Below are positions 35,139 to 43,573 of a DNA stretch of 64,000 bases, one piece after another (position 1 is the first letter of the stretch; every line of letters starts with the position of its first letter). The translations under genes and the position numbers were made by a program. The stretch spans positions 27,623 to 91,622 of the forward strand of contig DATFFT010000111.1 in assembly GCA_035249905.1 (NCBI GenBank). The letters are read 5' to 3'. The stretch is from JAOUEA01 sp035249905. GTDB taxonomy: Bacteria > Actinomycetota > UBA4738 > HRBIN12. The notes beneath the pieces are model-generated. The model worked only from the letters and a program-made list of their open reading frames with translations, did not search any database and was not told where the DNA came from.

Positions 35139-36425
35139 TCACCCGTCGTCCGGCAGATCGGCGACCGGATCGGGTTCGTCGACGGCGCGATCGCGGACGG
35201 ACACCATCACGCCCTCTCGGCGACGCTTCACCGGGCTTCGGCGGGCCCGATCCTCGAGCGAGTCTCTGGGCGAGCTCGGGTCGGCGTCCCGAGTGAGATC
35301 CGCATCGATCACGTCGTGGCGATCGAGGGCGCTCGAGATCGAGGCCTGCACGATCGCGGCGACGGGCAGGGCGATGAACGCCCCGATCAGCCCCGCGATG
35401 CTCGCGCCCGCGATGGCGCACCCGAACGCGACGGCGGGGTGCAGCTCCATGGTCTTGCCCGTGATGCGAGGACTCAGGAGATAGTTCTCGACCTGCTGGT
35501 ACGCCACGAAGAACACGAGCAGGATCAACGCCTTGACCGGGCTCTCGACGACGGTGACCAGGAGCGGCAGCGCCATCGCGATGTACGTGCCCACAGTCGG
35601 GATGAACTGCGAGACCAGGCCCATCCAGACGGCGAGGGGCACCGCGAACGGAACGCCGAGCGCGGTCAGCACGATGAACGTCACCACGCCCGAGATGGCC
35701 GCGAGCAGCAGCCTCGAGTACAGGTAGGCGCCGGTCTTCTCGATCGCGACTTCCCAGACCCACAACACGTGCTGCTGCCGATCGCGCGGAAGCGCCGAGA
35801 GCACCGATCGACGGAACCGCGGGCCGTCGGCGGTGAAGTAGAACGTGAACAGCCCGGTCGTGAGCAGCATGAAGATCGCCCCGATCAGTGAGGAGGCGAA
35901 CCCGAACACGTTCCCGGCGACGTTCGTCGCGAACCCGGCGAGATCCGAGTCCGCGCTCTGCAGCTGCTGCTGAAGCGTCGATTGCGAGATCTCGAAATTG
36001 AACCACCGCTCCGTGTAGCGGCTGACCGTGGTGAGGATGTCCGGGGCGGCCTGGATCAAGGCCTGCAGTTGGTCGACCACCAACGGGATCATCAGCGCCA
36101 CCATCACGATCGCGAAGACGACGACCCCGAGCAGGATCGATCCGGTCGCGAGCCCGCGTCGCCACCCGCGCCGGGCGAGCCAGTCCACGGCCGGCTCGAG
36201 CGCGAACGAGACGAACAGGGCGACGAGGATCCACGTGAGCAGGCTCGAGAGCTGGCGGAGCAGCGAGGTCGTCATCGTCGCGACGAGCCACGCGGCGAAG
36301 ACGACGGCGAGGAGGGTGATGATCCATCGCCACGACGGCGGATGGATGATCACCGGGATCGGCCGGCGATCGCCCGGCTCGGGCGATCGCTCTCCCCCCG
36401 GCTTCGGCTCGCGATCTTCGCCCAT
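35139..36425 (-). CDS. AI-2E (PerM) family membrane transporter
   Basis: A 428-residue membrane protein with about eight spans: a pair near 32-75 (WRWIITLLAVVFAAWLVATM and LLTWILVALFVSFALEPAVD), one near 90-110, an extracytoplasmic loop with helices (about 120-195), then spans from 195 to 345 with the family signature YQQVENYLLSPRITGKTMELHP-type block near 310-330 and PAVAFGCAIAGASIAGLIGA. The C-terminal 60 residues are charged and cytosolic. Family members export autoinducer-2 or act as Na+/H+ antiporters; the substrate here is unknown. The ATG has GGAGGG upstream. It is divergent from lipA, about 70 nt apart. Confidence 0.88.
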   Translation of the reverse strand: MGEDREPKPGGERSPEPGDRRPIPVIIHPPSWRWIITLLAVVFAAWLVATMTTSLLRQLSSLLTWILVALFVSFALEPAVDWLARRGWRRGLATGSILLGVVVFAIVMVALMIPLVVDQLQALIQAAPDILTTVSRYTERWFNFEISQSTLQQQLQSADSDLAGFATNVAGNVFGFASSLIGAIFMLLTTGLFTFYFTADGPRFRRSVLSALPRDRQQHVLWVWEVAIEKTGAYLYSRLLLAAISGVVTFIVLTALGVPFAVPLAVWMGLVSQFIPTVGTYIAMALPLLVTVVESPVKALILLVFFVAYQQVENYLLSPRITGKTMELHPAVAFGCAIAGASIAGLIGAFIALPVAAIVQASISSALDRHDVIDADLTRDADPSSPRDSLEDRARRSPVKRRREGVMVSVRDRAVDEPDPVADLPDDG

Positions 36426-36481
36426 CGTCCCTCCGCGCCCGGCGGCTCCTCCCAGCGGCGAGGATACCCCGCGACGCGGGC

Positions 36482-36487
36482 TAGACT
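36482..36487 (+). promoter_or_regulatory. -10 element of lipA
   Basis: TAGACT ends 8 nt before the lipA ATG, so the RNA is leaderless or nearly so, although GGAGG is also present between the two. Confidence 0.45.
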
Positions 36488-36495
36488 CGGAGGAC

Positions 36496-37467
36496 ATGGC
36501 CCGCGACCACAACCCCCACGGCCGCCCGCTCCATCTGCCGATCGTGTCGGTCATGAACGGCGGAGCAGCCGGAGATGCCAGCGGTGGGGAACGCAAGCCC
36601 CCGTGGCTCAAGGTGCGGCTGCGCACGGGCCCCGGCGCCGCCGAGCTCAGAGGCATCATGCGAGGGCTCGACCTGCACACCGTGTGCGAGGAAGCGATGT
36701 GCCCCAACATCCACGAGTGTTGGGAGGATCGAGAGGCGACGTTCCTGATCCTCGGGGACCGGTGCACCCGGCGGTGTGGCTTCTGCGACGTGATGACCGC
36801 GAAACCCGGACCGGTCGATACCGAGGAGCCGAGACGCATCGCCGAGGCGGTGGCACGCATGGGCCTGCGGTTCGTTGTGCTGACCGGCGTCGCTCGCGAC
36901 GACCTCCCCGATGGTGGGGCCGCGATCTGGGCCGAGACCGTGCGGCGCGTGCGACGGGCCGTGCCCGGCGCCGGCGTCGAGGTCTTGCCAAGCGACTTCA
37001 AGGGCGGCGAGGGCGACATCACGACCCTGCTCGCGAGCGAGCCCGACGTCTTCGCCCACAACCTCGAGACGGTGCGCCGGCTGCACGGACGCATCCGACC
37101 GGCGTTCGGGTACGACCGTTCCCTCGAGGTGCTGCGCATCGCGAAACGCGTGAGGCCGGGTCAGGTGACCAAGTCGAACCTGATCCTCGGCATGGGGGAA
37201 CGACGCGACGAGGTGCCCGAGGCCATGCGCGATCTCGTCGATGCCGGATGCAACATCCTCACGATCGGCCAGTATCTGCAACCCACCCCACACCACCTGC
37301 CGGTCGACCGCTGGGTGCACCCCGACGAGTTCTCCCAGCTCGCCCTCGAAGGTGAGGCGCTCGGCTTCGCTCACGTGGAAGCGGGCCCGCTCGTGCGATC
37401 GAGCTATCACGCCGGCACGCAGTTCCGGCGTGCGCGGGACCACGGCCTGGTGGCCGCGGGGAACTAG
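36496..37467 (+). CDS. lipA: Lipoyl synthase
   Basis: A 323-residue radical-SAM enzyme that inserts two sulfur atoms into protein-bound octanoyl groups to make lipoyl cofactors. Both [4Fe-4S] sites are visible: the auxiliary cluster C64, C69, C75 (CEEAMCPNIHEC), whose sulfur is consumed, and the radical-SAM cluster C90, C94, C97 (CTRRCGFCD). The C-terminal RSSYHAG (301-307) supplies the serine ligand of the auxiliary cluster. It needs Fe-S supply from the nearby SUF genes and completes the lipB pathway for the E2 at 28.9 kb. An upstream in-frame extension is rejected because it overlaps the transporter gene and lies before the promoter. Confidence 0.96.
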   Translation: MARDHNPHGRPLHLPIVSVMNGGAAGDASGGERKPPWLKVRLRTGPGAAELRGIMRGLDLHTVCEEAMCPNIHECWEDREATFLILGDRCTRRCGFCDVMTAKPGPVDTEEPRRIAEAVARMGLRFVVLTGVARDDLPDGGAAIWAETVRRVRRAVPGAGVEVLPSDFKGGEGDITTLLASEPDVFAHNLETVRRLHGRIRPAFGYDRSLEVLRIAKRVRPGQVTKSNLILGMGERRDEVPEAMRDLVDAGCNILTIGQYLQPTPHHLPVDRWVHPDEFSQLALEGEALGFAHVEAGPLVRSSYHAGTQFRRARDHGLVAAGN

Positions 37468-37470
37468 CGC

Positions 37471-38028
37471 TCACGATCGTCGGACCGCGAGGCGCAGCTC
37501 CGCGAACCGTGCGCCGAGATCGTCGAGCTGGTGATGGGCATTCAGTCCGCTCGGGTTCGGCAGCACCCACAGGAGGGCTCCGCCGAGGGTCCCAGCCTGT
37601 CGGCCGAGCGAGGCCCGTGGGTGCCGGAACGCCGTTCGGAATGCACCGATGCCGAGGACGGCGACGCATCGGGGCGCCCAGCGATCGACGGTCTCCTCGA
37701 GCCGGAGGGCGCCGGCTCGAAGCTCGTCGTCGCGCAGATCCTTCGCTCCGGCGGTCGCACGCGCGACGAGGTTCGTCAGCCCGCATCCGTACCGCACCGA
37801 CTCGGCGTCGTCGACGGGGTGGAGAACGCGGTCGGTGAATCCCCCACGATGCAACGCCTTCCAGAATCGATTGCCGGGGCGCGCGAAGTGGTGGCCGACC
37901 GCACCCGAGTACAAGCCGGGGTTGATGCCGCAGAAGAGCACGTCGAGATCGGGAGCCAGCACATCGGGGATCGTCGTTCCCACCGCGGCGGCGACCTGCT
38001 CCGGCGTCGGCTTCGGGCGACCCGGCAT
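37471..38028 (-). CDS. mug: G/U mismatch-specific (Mug-type) DNA glycosylase
   Basis: A 185-residue DNA repair enzyme of uracil-DNA glycosylase family 2, which removes uracil or ethenocytosine mispaired with guanine. Motif 1 is FCGINPGLYSGAVGHHFARP (32-51), with Asn replacing the catalytic Asp of family 1, as usual for Mug. Motif 2 is LPNPSGLNAHHQL (about 156-168), where NPSGLN intercalates into DNA. GNRFWKALHRGGF completes the active site. It is convergent with lipA (3-nt gap) and lies just downstream of rnpB on the same strand. Confidence 0.9.
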   Translation of the reverse strand: MPGRPKPTPEQVAAAVGTTIPDVLAPDLDVLFCGINPGLYSGAVGHHFARPGNRFWKALHRGGFTDRVLHPVDDAESVRYGCGLTNLVARATAGAKDLRDDELRAGALRLEETVDRWAPRCVAVLGIGAFRTAFRHPRASLGRQAGTLGGALLWVLPNPSGLNAHHQLDDLGARFAELRLAVRRS

Positions 38029-38054
38029 CGACGTACAGCCTCCCAGACCTGGGT

Positions 38055-38438
<384 letters not shown>

Positions 38439-38445
38439 ACATCAG

Positions 38446-38451
38446 AGGATA
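38446..38451 (-). promoter_or_regulatory. -10 element of rnpB
   Basis: TATCCT on the minus strand lies exactly 7 nt before the first base of the rnpB P1 helix. It calibrates the distance from -10 box to RNA start for the rest of the window. It is divergent from a TAGACT box (38461-38466) for the lipoprotein gene. Confidence 0.7.
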
Positions 38452-38477
38452 CCCGCGCCGTAGACTGCCCACGACCG

Positions 38478-39347
38478 ATGCGCAAGACGATCGCCGTCCT
38501 CGTGGCCATGCTCGTGCTCGGCGTCGCCGCCTGCTCGAGCCCGGAAACGGGACCCGCGAGCCCCGCCGGCGCCGCCGAGCTGCGGGGCGCCCCCGCCCTC
38601 TCGCAGGCCCAGCTGCGCGCCGCGACGTTGCGCTTCGTGGAGGCGTATCGGACGACCGTGATCGGAGGGAACGAGCTCCGCGCCTTGGCGGCGACCCCGC
38701 TGATGCGCCGATTCGCCTACTGGCTCGGCGTCACGAACCGAGCCTTCCCCGGTGAGATCTCCGCGACGACGACGGTGGGCGCCGTCGGGTCGGCGAGCGG
38801 CGTCGGAGGGGACGCCCCCGTGGTGGAGATCGACCTTTCGGCGCAGGTCGACGTCGTCGCTCAGCCGGCCGAGGGAGAGCCGTTCGAGCTCTCCGTGCCG
38901 CTCGACGGTCCCGTTCGGTTCGCGGCGGATGAGGCGGGAGGATGGCGTGTGCTCGACTTCGTACGGTTCGGGGTACCGGTGAGCGGCGCGTTCGTGCCGC
39001 TCGACCTCGACTACCGGCGGCCCGGAGTGCGCATCACGGTCGACTCGTTCGGCGGCGTCCCCAGCTGGAGCTTCTTCGTCAGGATCTCGGCGACCGGGCC
39101 CCGGGTGCTGACGCTCGACGAGGCGGACGTCGCCCTCGTGGATGCCAAGGGCGAGGTCGTGGGTGAGGCGATCGAGGTCTCGACGCCCTTGCTCGAGGTG
39201 GCGCCGGGGGGGCGCATCGACGGCGCTCTCTCGTTCGAGCCGCTCCAGAAGGTGGGAGGCGTGTCGCTCAGGATCGACCTCAGCGGGGCGGAGGATCCCG
39301 TGCCGCTCGAGGTTCCGCTCAGCGCGGTCACTCGGGCCGGCGGCTAG
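38478..39347 (+). CDS. Putative lipoprotein of unknown function
   Basis: A 289-residue protein with a clear lipoprotein signal: MRKTIAVLVAMLVLGVAAC, lipidated at C19, then a Ser/Pro/Ala linker. The mature part has an all-helical start (about 42-75, LSQAQLRAATLRFVEAYRTT) and beta-rich domains (about 95-170 and 175-285) resembling immunoglobulin-like folds (VLTLDEADVALVDAKGEVVG, SLRIDLSGAEDPVPLEVPL). I recognise no family. TAGACT lies 11 nt before the ATG, giving a very short mRNA leader. The last four bases overlap the end of the convergent rnhA gene. Confidence 0.72.
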   Translation: MRKTIAVLVAMLVLGVAACSSPETGPASPAGAAELRGAPALSQAQLRAATLRFVEAYRTTVIGGNELRALAATPLMRRFAYWLGVTNRAFPGEISATTTVGAVGSASGVGGDAPVVEIDLSAQVDVVAQPAEGEPFELSVPLDGPVRFAADEAGGWRVLDFVRFGVPVSGAFVPLDLDYRRPGVRITVDSFGGVPSWSFFVRISATGPRVLTLDEADVALVDAKGEVVGEAIEVSTPLLEVAPGGRIDGALSFEPLQKVGGVSLRIDLSGAEDPVPLEVPLSAVTRAGG

Positions 39348-39757
39348 ACGTCTCGGCGTGCGGCGAGCCCATCGTCGACGCCTCTGTTCGCGAGCCGGTC
39401 GGCCTCGGTGTTCAGCTCCCGGAGCACATGCTCGTACGCGATCGACACGAACCCCGCGGCGAGCTCCAACACCCGACGATGCAAGGGCTGCAGATGCGGC
39501 GTCCGCACTCGGTAGAGCCCGGTGAGCTGGTTGATCAAGAGCTGAGAATCGGATCGGAGCAGGACCCGGGTGGCGCCGAGCTCGTGTGCACGTTCGAGCC
39601 CACGGATCACGGCCGTGTACTCGGCGACGTTGTTCGTGGTCTCGCCGAGCGCCTCTGCGATCTCGGCCAGCACGACGCCCTCGTCGTCGGTGATCTGGAC
39701 GCCCGCCCCGGCCGGACCGGGATTGCCGCGAGACGCGCCGTCACACGCGACGATCAC
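39344..39757 (-). CDS. rnhA: Ribonuclease HI family protein
   Basis: A 137-residue RNase H fold enzyme that cuts the RNA strand of RNA-DNA hybrids. The four acidic active-site residues are present: D6 (VACDGASRGNPGPAG), E46 (NNVAEYTAVIRGL), D70 (LLRSDSQLLINQL) and D120 (NTEADRLANRG). It lacks the basic protrusion of E. coli RNase HI, as in archaeal and actinobacterial short forms. Its ATG overlaps the stop of the zinc-ribbon gene (ATGA); this pairing is common in actinobacteria. Confidence 0.92.
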   Translation of the reverse strand: MIVACDGASRGNPGPAGAGVQITDDEGVVLAEIAEALGETTNNVAEYTAVIRGLERAHELGATRVLLRSDSQLLINQLTGLYRVRTPHLQPLHRRVLELAAGFVSIAYEHVLRELNTEADRLANRGVDDGLAARRDV

Positions 39758-40458
39758 ACGACCAAGATGCGGCGACAGTGCTCACACCTCCTGATGCCTT
39801 CGGCGCGCTTGATCCGGTCGAGCTCCACCGCCGACAGGTGCTCATGGCACGCCTGGCACACCCCGTCGACGAGGGCAGCCGCGCCGATGCCCTTCTTCTG
39901 GCGGCGCAGGCTCTCGTAGAGCTCGAGGACCTCGGGCTCGATCTCGAGGGCGATGGCCGCGCGCTCGTCGGTGCGGCGGGCGAGATCGGCCTCCACGGCG
40001 GCGAGCTCCGCCGCCGCGGCGTGCGCGGCCTCCTCGGCCTCGGCCCGCAGCCCGGTGGACTCCCGCTCGGCCGCTGCCGCGTCGGTCTCGAGGCGCTCGG
40101 CGATCTCGAGCACGGCGAGCACCTCGTCCTCACGGTCGGATCGACGCTTCTTGACGCTGGCGATCTCGTGTTCCAGCGCCTCGAGTTCCTTCGCGTTCAC
40201 GATCGAGCCGTCGAACATGCGGGTCTGCTCGTCCTGCTCCTTCCGCGTCAGCGAGTCGATCTCGTGTTCGAACCGCGACTGGTCGCGCCCGAGCTCGTCG
40301 AGCCGAAGGCGGAGCTCGCCGAGACGGCTCTCGGCGGCATCCGCTCGGGCGCGCACGGCGGCCAACTCTCCTCCTGCATGCAGGTCCGCGAGCCGCGCGC
40401 GTGATCGATCGATCGCGGAGTCGGTCTCTTGGAGCGCCAGCAGTCGAGGGGTGGTCAT
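39754..40458 (-). CDS. Coiled-coil protein with C4 zinc ribbon (CT398 type)
   Basis: A 234-residue protein. Residues about 5-185 form a long antiparallel coiled coil rich in Ala, Glu and Arg (for example LRLRLDELGRDQSRFEHEID). The C-terminus is a four-cysteine zinc ribbon: C201/C204 (GVCQACHEHLS) and C225/C228 (RRCEHCRRILV). Proteins of this type are thought to bind nucleic acid and are usually coupled to rnhA and NIF3-like genes in actinobacteria; the biochemical role is unknown. A TAGGCT box ends 9 nt before the ATG. Confidence 0.88.
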   Translation of the reverse strand: MTTPRLLALQETDSAIDRSRARLADLHAGGELAAVRARADAAESRLGELRLRLDELGRDQSRFEHEIDSLTRKEQDEQTRMFDGSIVNAKELEALEHEIASVKKRRSDREDEVLAVLEIAERLETDAAAAERESTGLRAEAEEAAHAAAAELAAVEADLARRTDERAAIALEIEPEVLELYESLRRQKKGIGAAALVDGVCQACHEHLSAVELDRIKRAEGIRRCEHCRRILVV

Positions 40459-40590
40459 CGCAGGCGAAGCCTAGCCGATGCCGTCTTCCTTCCCGGCGGC
40501 CGTACAGCGGCGGGAAGTACGCGGGGCGCGAAGGAACGACGACGACGCCCGCGGCCCGCATCGCCGCCGGCGCCGCCGCCTCGGCGCGTC

Positions 40591-40782
40591 TTACGGGAAC
40601 TCGACGCTCTCGAACAACGAGTTCGTGGCTTGACCCATGAAGGTCACCGCCCCCACGATGACCACGAGGATCAAGGCCAGCATGAGCGCGTATTCCACGG
40701 CGGTCGCGCCCCGGTCCTCCAGCACCCGGTCGCTGATCGCCGCTCGCCAAACCTGGGCCTTCGCGTACAGCCGCAGGATCAT
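40591..40782 (-). CDS. Flp-family type IVb pilin
   Basis: A 63-residue small pilin-like protein. A charged N-terminal leader ends at DRGATAVEYALMLALILVVI, which is the classic Flp signal: a glycine cleavage site followed by the Glu-containing hydrophobic helix (G24 with E29). It would be cut by a TadV-type prepilin peptidase and either polymerise or remain in the membrane. No tad/cpa pilus genes are near it, so it may be used with a distant tad locus. GAGAGGGG precedes the ATG. Confidence 0.88.
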   Translation of the reverse strand: MILRLYAKAQVWRAAISDRVLEDRGATAVEYALMLALILVVIVGAVTFMGQATNSLFESVEFP

Positions 40783-40923
40783 GCGGAATCCCCTCTCTCT
40801 GATCGGGATCGAACGCAGGAACGGCCGGGAACCCCGGCCGACCCCTCACGCCCGTCTTCCCTGGGGGTATCGGCTGGAGGACCCTCCGGAGTTGAGCGCC
40901 GGGTGGAGATGAACGAGGCCCGG

Positions 40924-40929
40924 TAGGCT
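40924..40929 (+). promoter_or_regulatory. -10 element for leaderless SDR-SURF1 transcript
   Basis: TAGGCT ends exactly 7 nt before the GTG at 40937. Confidence 0.5.
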
Positions 40930-40936
40930 GGGCCAT

Positions 40937-41716
40937 GTGGGGGGCGAGGTCGACGGTCGGGTCGCGTTGGTCACCGGGGCCGGCAGCCCGTCCGGCATCG
41001 GATTCGCGTGCGCGAGGGTGCTCGCTCGGGAAGGAGCGGCCGTCGCGATCTCGTCGACGACCCGCCGCATCGAGGAGCGAGCCGCCGAGCTGCACGCCGA
41101 CGACGCGGAGGCGGTCGGCTTCGTGGCCGACCTCACCGACAGGGACCAGGCCCGTGCCCTCGTCGAAGGCGTTTCGGAGCTGCTCGGCAGGGTCGACATC
41201 GTCGTCAACAACGCCGGCATGGTCAACGTCGGCATGCAAGGTGAGATCGACGACGCGTTCGCCGACCTGAGCGACTCGGACTGGGACCTCGAGCTGGATC
41301 TCAACCTCCATACCGCCTTCAACGTCACGAGGCCCCTGGTGCCCGGGATGATCGATCGCGGCTGGGGTCGCATCGTGATGGTGTCGTCGGTGACCGGGCC
41401 CGTGACGGCGATCGCCGGCGCCGCCGGGTACGGGGCGGCGAAGGCGGGCATGGACGGCCTGATGCGCGGGCTCGCGCTCGAGCTCGGGCCGAAGGGGATC
41501 ACCGCGAACTCGGTCGCGCCGGGGTGGATCGCCTCGGGCTCGCAGTTGCCCGAGGAGGCCGCCTCGGGCCGGCAAACGCCGCTGGGACGCTCAGGCCGTC
41601 CCGAGGAGGTCGCCGAGGTCGTCGCGTTCCTCGCGAGCGATCGGGCGAGCTATGTGACCGGCCAGTCGATCGTGGTCGACGGCGGGAACACGATCCAGGA
41701 GTTGAAAGGCCCCTAG
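40937..41716 (+). CDS. Short-chain dehydrogenase/reductase (FabG-like)
   Basis: A 259-residue NAD(P)-dependent oxidoreductase. The cofactor motif is TGAGSPSGIGFACA (13-26), NNAG lies at 91-94 and the catalytic residues are S151, Y165 and K169 (VMVSSVTGP, GYGAAKAG). C-terminal YVTGQSIVVDGGNTIQE is typical of the FabG/classical group. The substrate is unknown: 3-oxoacyl-ACP, 3-hydroxyacyl-CoA, sugars and alcohols are all possible. GTG start at 40937 follows a -10 box by 7 nt. SURF1 follows after 8 nt, so the two are probably cotranscribed. Confidence 0.85.
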   Translation: MGGEVDGRVALVTGAGSPSGIGFACARVLAREGAAVAISSTTRRIEERAAELHADDAEAVGFVADLTDRDQARALVEGVSELLGRVDIVVNNAGMVNVGMQGEIDDAFADLSDSDWDLELDLNLHTAFNVTRPLVPGMIDRGWGRIVMVSSVTGPVTAIAGAAGYGAAKAGMDGLMRGLALELGPKGITANSVAPGWIASGSQLPEEAASGRQTPLGRSGRPEEVAEVVAFLASDRASYVTGQSIVVDGGNTIQELKGP

Positions 41717-41724
41717 TCCTCCGC

Positions 41725-42462
41725 GTGCTCGGCTTCCTCGTTCGACCTCGCTGGATCGCCCTCACCGCGTTCGCGATCGTGGTCATCGTGGTCTGTGTGC
41801 TTGCCGGGCTCTGGCAGCTCGACCGGCTCGAGGGGCGCAGGGAGTTCAACGCCAGATATGCGGAGGGGCTCGCCGCCGAGCCTCGACCCCTCGAGCAGCT
41901 GCTGGACGAAGGAGGCGCGCTCGCCTACCGGCGCGCCATCGCGAGCGGCCGTTACGACTCCGAACACGAGGTGATCCTGTACGGGCGAACGCTCGATGGC
42001 CGAGCAGGGAATCACCTACTGACGCCGCTCGTGCTCGCCGACGGCAGGGCGATCGTGGTCGACCGCGGGTGGGTCCCGTTCGAGATGGACGACCCCCCGG
42101 TCCGGGAGGCGTCCCCGCCCGCCGGCACCGTCGACGTCGTGGGAGCGTTGTTCGCCGATCAACCCGGGGGTGCCGGCGACGTCTCGCAGCCGGAGGATCG
42201 CATCGTGACCGTGCGCTCGGTCGACCTGCAGGCGATCGCCGGCGACGTGCCGTACGAACTCGTGCCGTGGTTCCTGCAACTGCGTGCGCAGTCGCCATCC
42301 CCTCGCGACCTGCCCGTGCCCGCCCCGCTTCCCGAGCTCACCGAAGGCCCCCACCTCAGCTACGCCATCCAGTGGTTCGCCTTCGCGACGATCGCAGCTG
42401 TCGGCTATGTGATCCTGGTGCGGCGCGAGGTGAGGGACCCGAGCGATCCGCCCACCGGATAG
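41725..42462 (+). CDS. SURF1-family cytochrome oxidase assembly protein
   Basis: A 245-residue membrane protein of the SURF1/SHY1 family, which helps insert heme a into cytochrome c oxidase. There is one N-terminal span (about 10-32, WIALTAFAIVVIVVCVLAGL) and one C-terminal span (about 213-233, FAFATIAAVGYVILVRRE). The conserved loop between them contains GLWQLDRLEGRREFN, GRTLDGRAGNHLLTPL and VVDRGWVPF. The GTG at 41725 is the best start after the SDR stop. Cytochrome oxidase genes are not in the window. Confidence 0.87.
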   Translation: MLGFLVRPRWIALTAFAIVVIVVCVLAGLWQLDRLEGRREFNARYAEGLAAEPRPLEQLLDEGGALAYRRAIASGRYDSEHEVILYGRTLDGRAGNHLLTPLVLADGRAIVVDRGWVPFEMDDPPVREASPPAGTVDVVGALFADQPGGAGDVSQPEDRIVTVRSVDLQAIAGDVPYELVPWFLQLRAQSPSPRDLPVPAPLPELTEGPHLSYAIQWFAFATIAAVGYVILVRREVRDPSDPPTG

Positions 42463-42514
42463 GTCTCGACTTTCGGCATGGGTCGGGGCCGGGGGGCACG
42501 AGGCGGTCGGTGTC

Positions 42515-42562
42515 GGTTCCTTGCCCCGTTCTCGGGCCGAAGACGTTCCTGAGCAAGGAACC
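42515..42562 (+). repeat. Inverted repeat upstream of the DppB-like gene
   Basis: GGTTCCTTGC (42515-42524) and GCAAGGAACC (42553-42562) are perfect 10-bp arms 28 nt apart, 39 nt before the ATG of the permease gene. The -10 box at 42588 lies downstream of it, so it is either a terminator for SURF1 or a DNA operator rather than part of the permease mRNA. Confidence 0.5.
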
Positions 42563-42587
42563 CGGAGCCTCGGCGGCGGCGCGGGCC

Positions 42588-42593
42588 TACGCT
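42588..42593 (+). promoter_or_regulatory. -10 element for leaderless DppB-like gene
   Basis: TACGCT ends exactly 7 nt before the ATG at 42601. Confidence 0.5.
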
Positions 42594-42600
42594 CCACACG

Positions 42601-43572
42601 ATGCTTCGCTACCTGGTGCGACGGATCATATTCATGGTCCTCGTGCTCGGCATCGTCTCGCTGCTGACCTTCCTGATCTTCGTGAAGCTCCCCGCCGGGG
42701 ACCCGGCCCGGCGGGCGGCAGGCAAGGCGTCCACCCCCGAGCAGATCGAGAACGCCCGTCGCGCCTTCGGTCTCGACCGGCCGCTCCCGGTGCAGTACGC
42801 GCGATTCGCGAAGGGGCTGATCCCGTGGCCGGGGCTGTTCCTCTCGGAGGACGTCTACTACTCGTACGGGAACTTCGTGCCCGTGAAGGAGGAGATCGCA
42901 CGCCGCCTGCCGGTCACGGCCACGCTCGCCGTCGGCGCGGCCGCGGTCTGGCTGATGATCGGCATCCCGCTCGGGGTGCTCGCGGGGATCAAGCGCCGGT
43001 CGACGGCGAGCCGGTTCGCGATGTTCTTCGCGATCGTCGGCGTGTCTTTGCCCGTCTTCTGGCTCGGCCAACTGCTGCTCTTCGTCTTCTGGTTCCAGCT
43101 CGGGTGGGCCCCGCCGAGTGGGCTCGACATCGGTCAGAGCGTGCCGGGGGCGGTGCTCGCGGGCTCGTTCATCCTTCCCTGGATCACGGTCGCGGTCGGA
43201 TACGCGGCGATCTACGCGCGGATGACCCGCTCGAACGTGATCGAGACCATGAGCGAGGACTACATCCGAACGGCCCGCTCGAAGGGTCTGCCCGAGCGGA
43301 CCGTGATCGCTCGGCACGGCATGCGGGGCGCACTCACGCCGATCGTGACGATGCTCGGGGTCGATCTCGGCACATTGCTCGGAGGCCTGTTCATCACCGA
43401 GGCGCTCTTCGGCCTGCCCGGCATCGGCTCGCTGGCGGTCGACTCGATCGCAAGGCAGGACTTCCCCATGGTCATGGGCGTCACCGTGATGGGTGCGTTG
43501 TTCATCGCGATCGCCAACCTCGTCGTCGACGTGGCCTACGCGTTCCTCGATCCCCGCGTTCGCTACTCCTGA
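42601..43572 (+). CDS. Oligopeptide/dipeptide ABC transporter permease, DppB type
   Basis: A 323-residue membrane protein with six spans: one at the N-terminus (about 10-32, FMVLVLGIVSLLTFLIFVKL), a large external loop containing EQIENARRAFGLDRPLPVQY, then five spans between about 105 and 315. The EAA loop that docks the ATPase is MSEDYIRTARSKGLPERTVI (about 218-237), followed by GTLLGGLFITEALFGLPGIG. It is full length. The usual partners (DppC, the ATPases and the binding protein) are absent on both sides, so it is an orphan permease gene here. The substrate is unknown. Confidence 0.92.
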   Translation: MLRYLVRRIIFMVLVLGIVSLLTFLIFVKLPAGDPARRAAGKASTPEQIENARRAFGLDRPLPVQYARFAKGLIPWPGLFLSEDVYYSYGNFVPVKEEIARRLPVTATLAVGAAAVWLMIGIPLGVLAGIKRRSTASRFAMFFAIVGVSLPVFWLGQLLLFVFWFQLGWAPPSGLDIGQSVPGAVLAGSFILPWITVAVGYAAIYARMTRSNVIETMSEDYIRTARSKGLPERTVIARHGMRGALTPIVTMLGVDLGTLLGGLFITEALFGLPGIGSLAVDSIARQDFPMVMGVTVMGALFIAIANLVVDVAYAFLDPRVRYS

Positions 43573-43573
43573 G

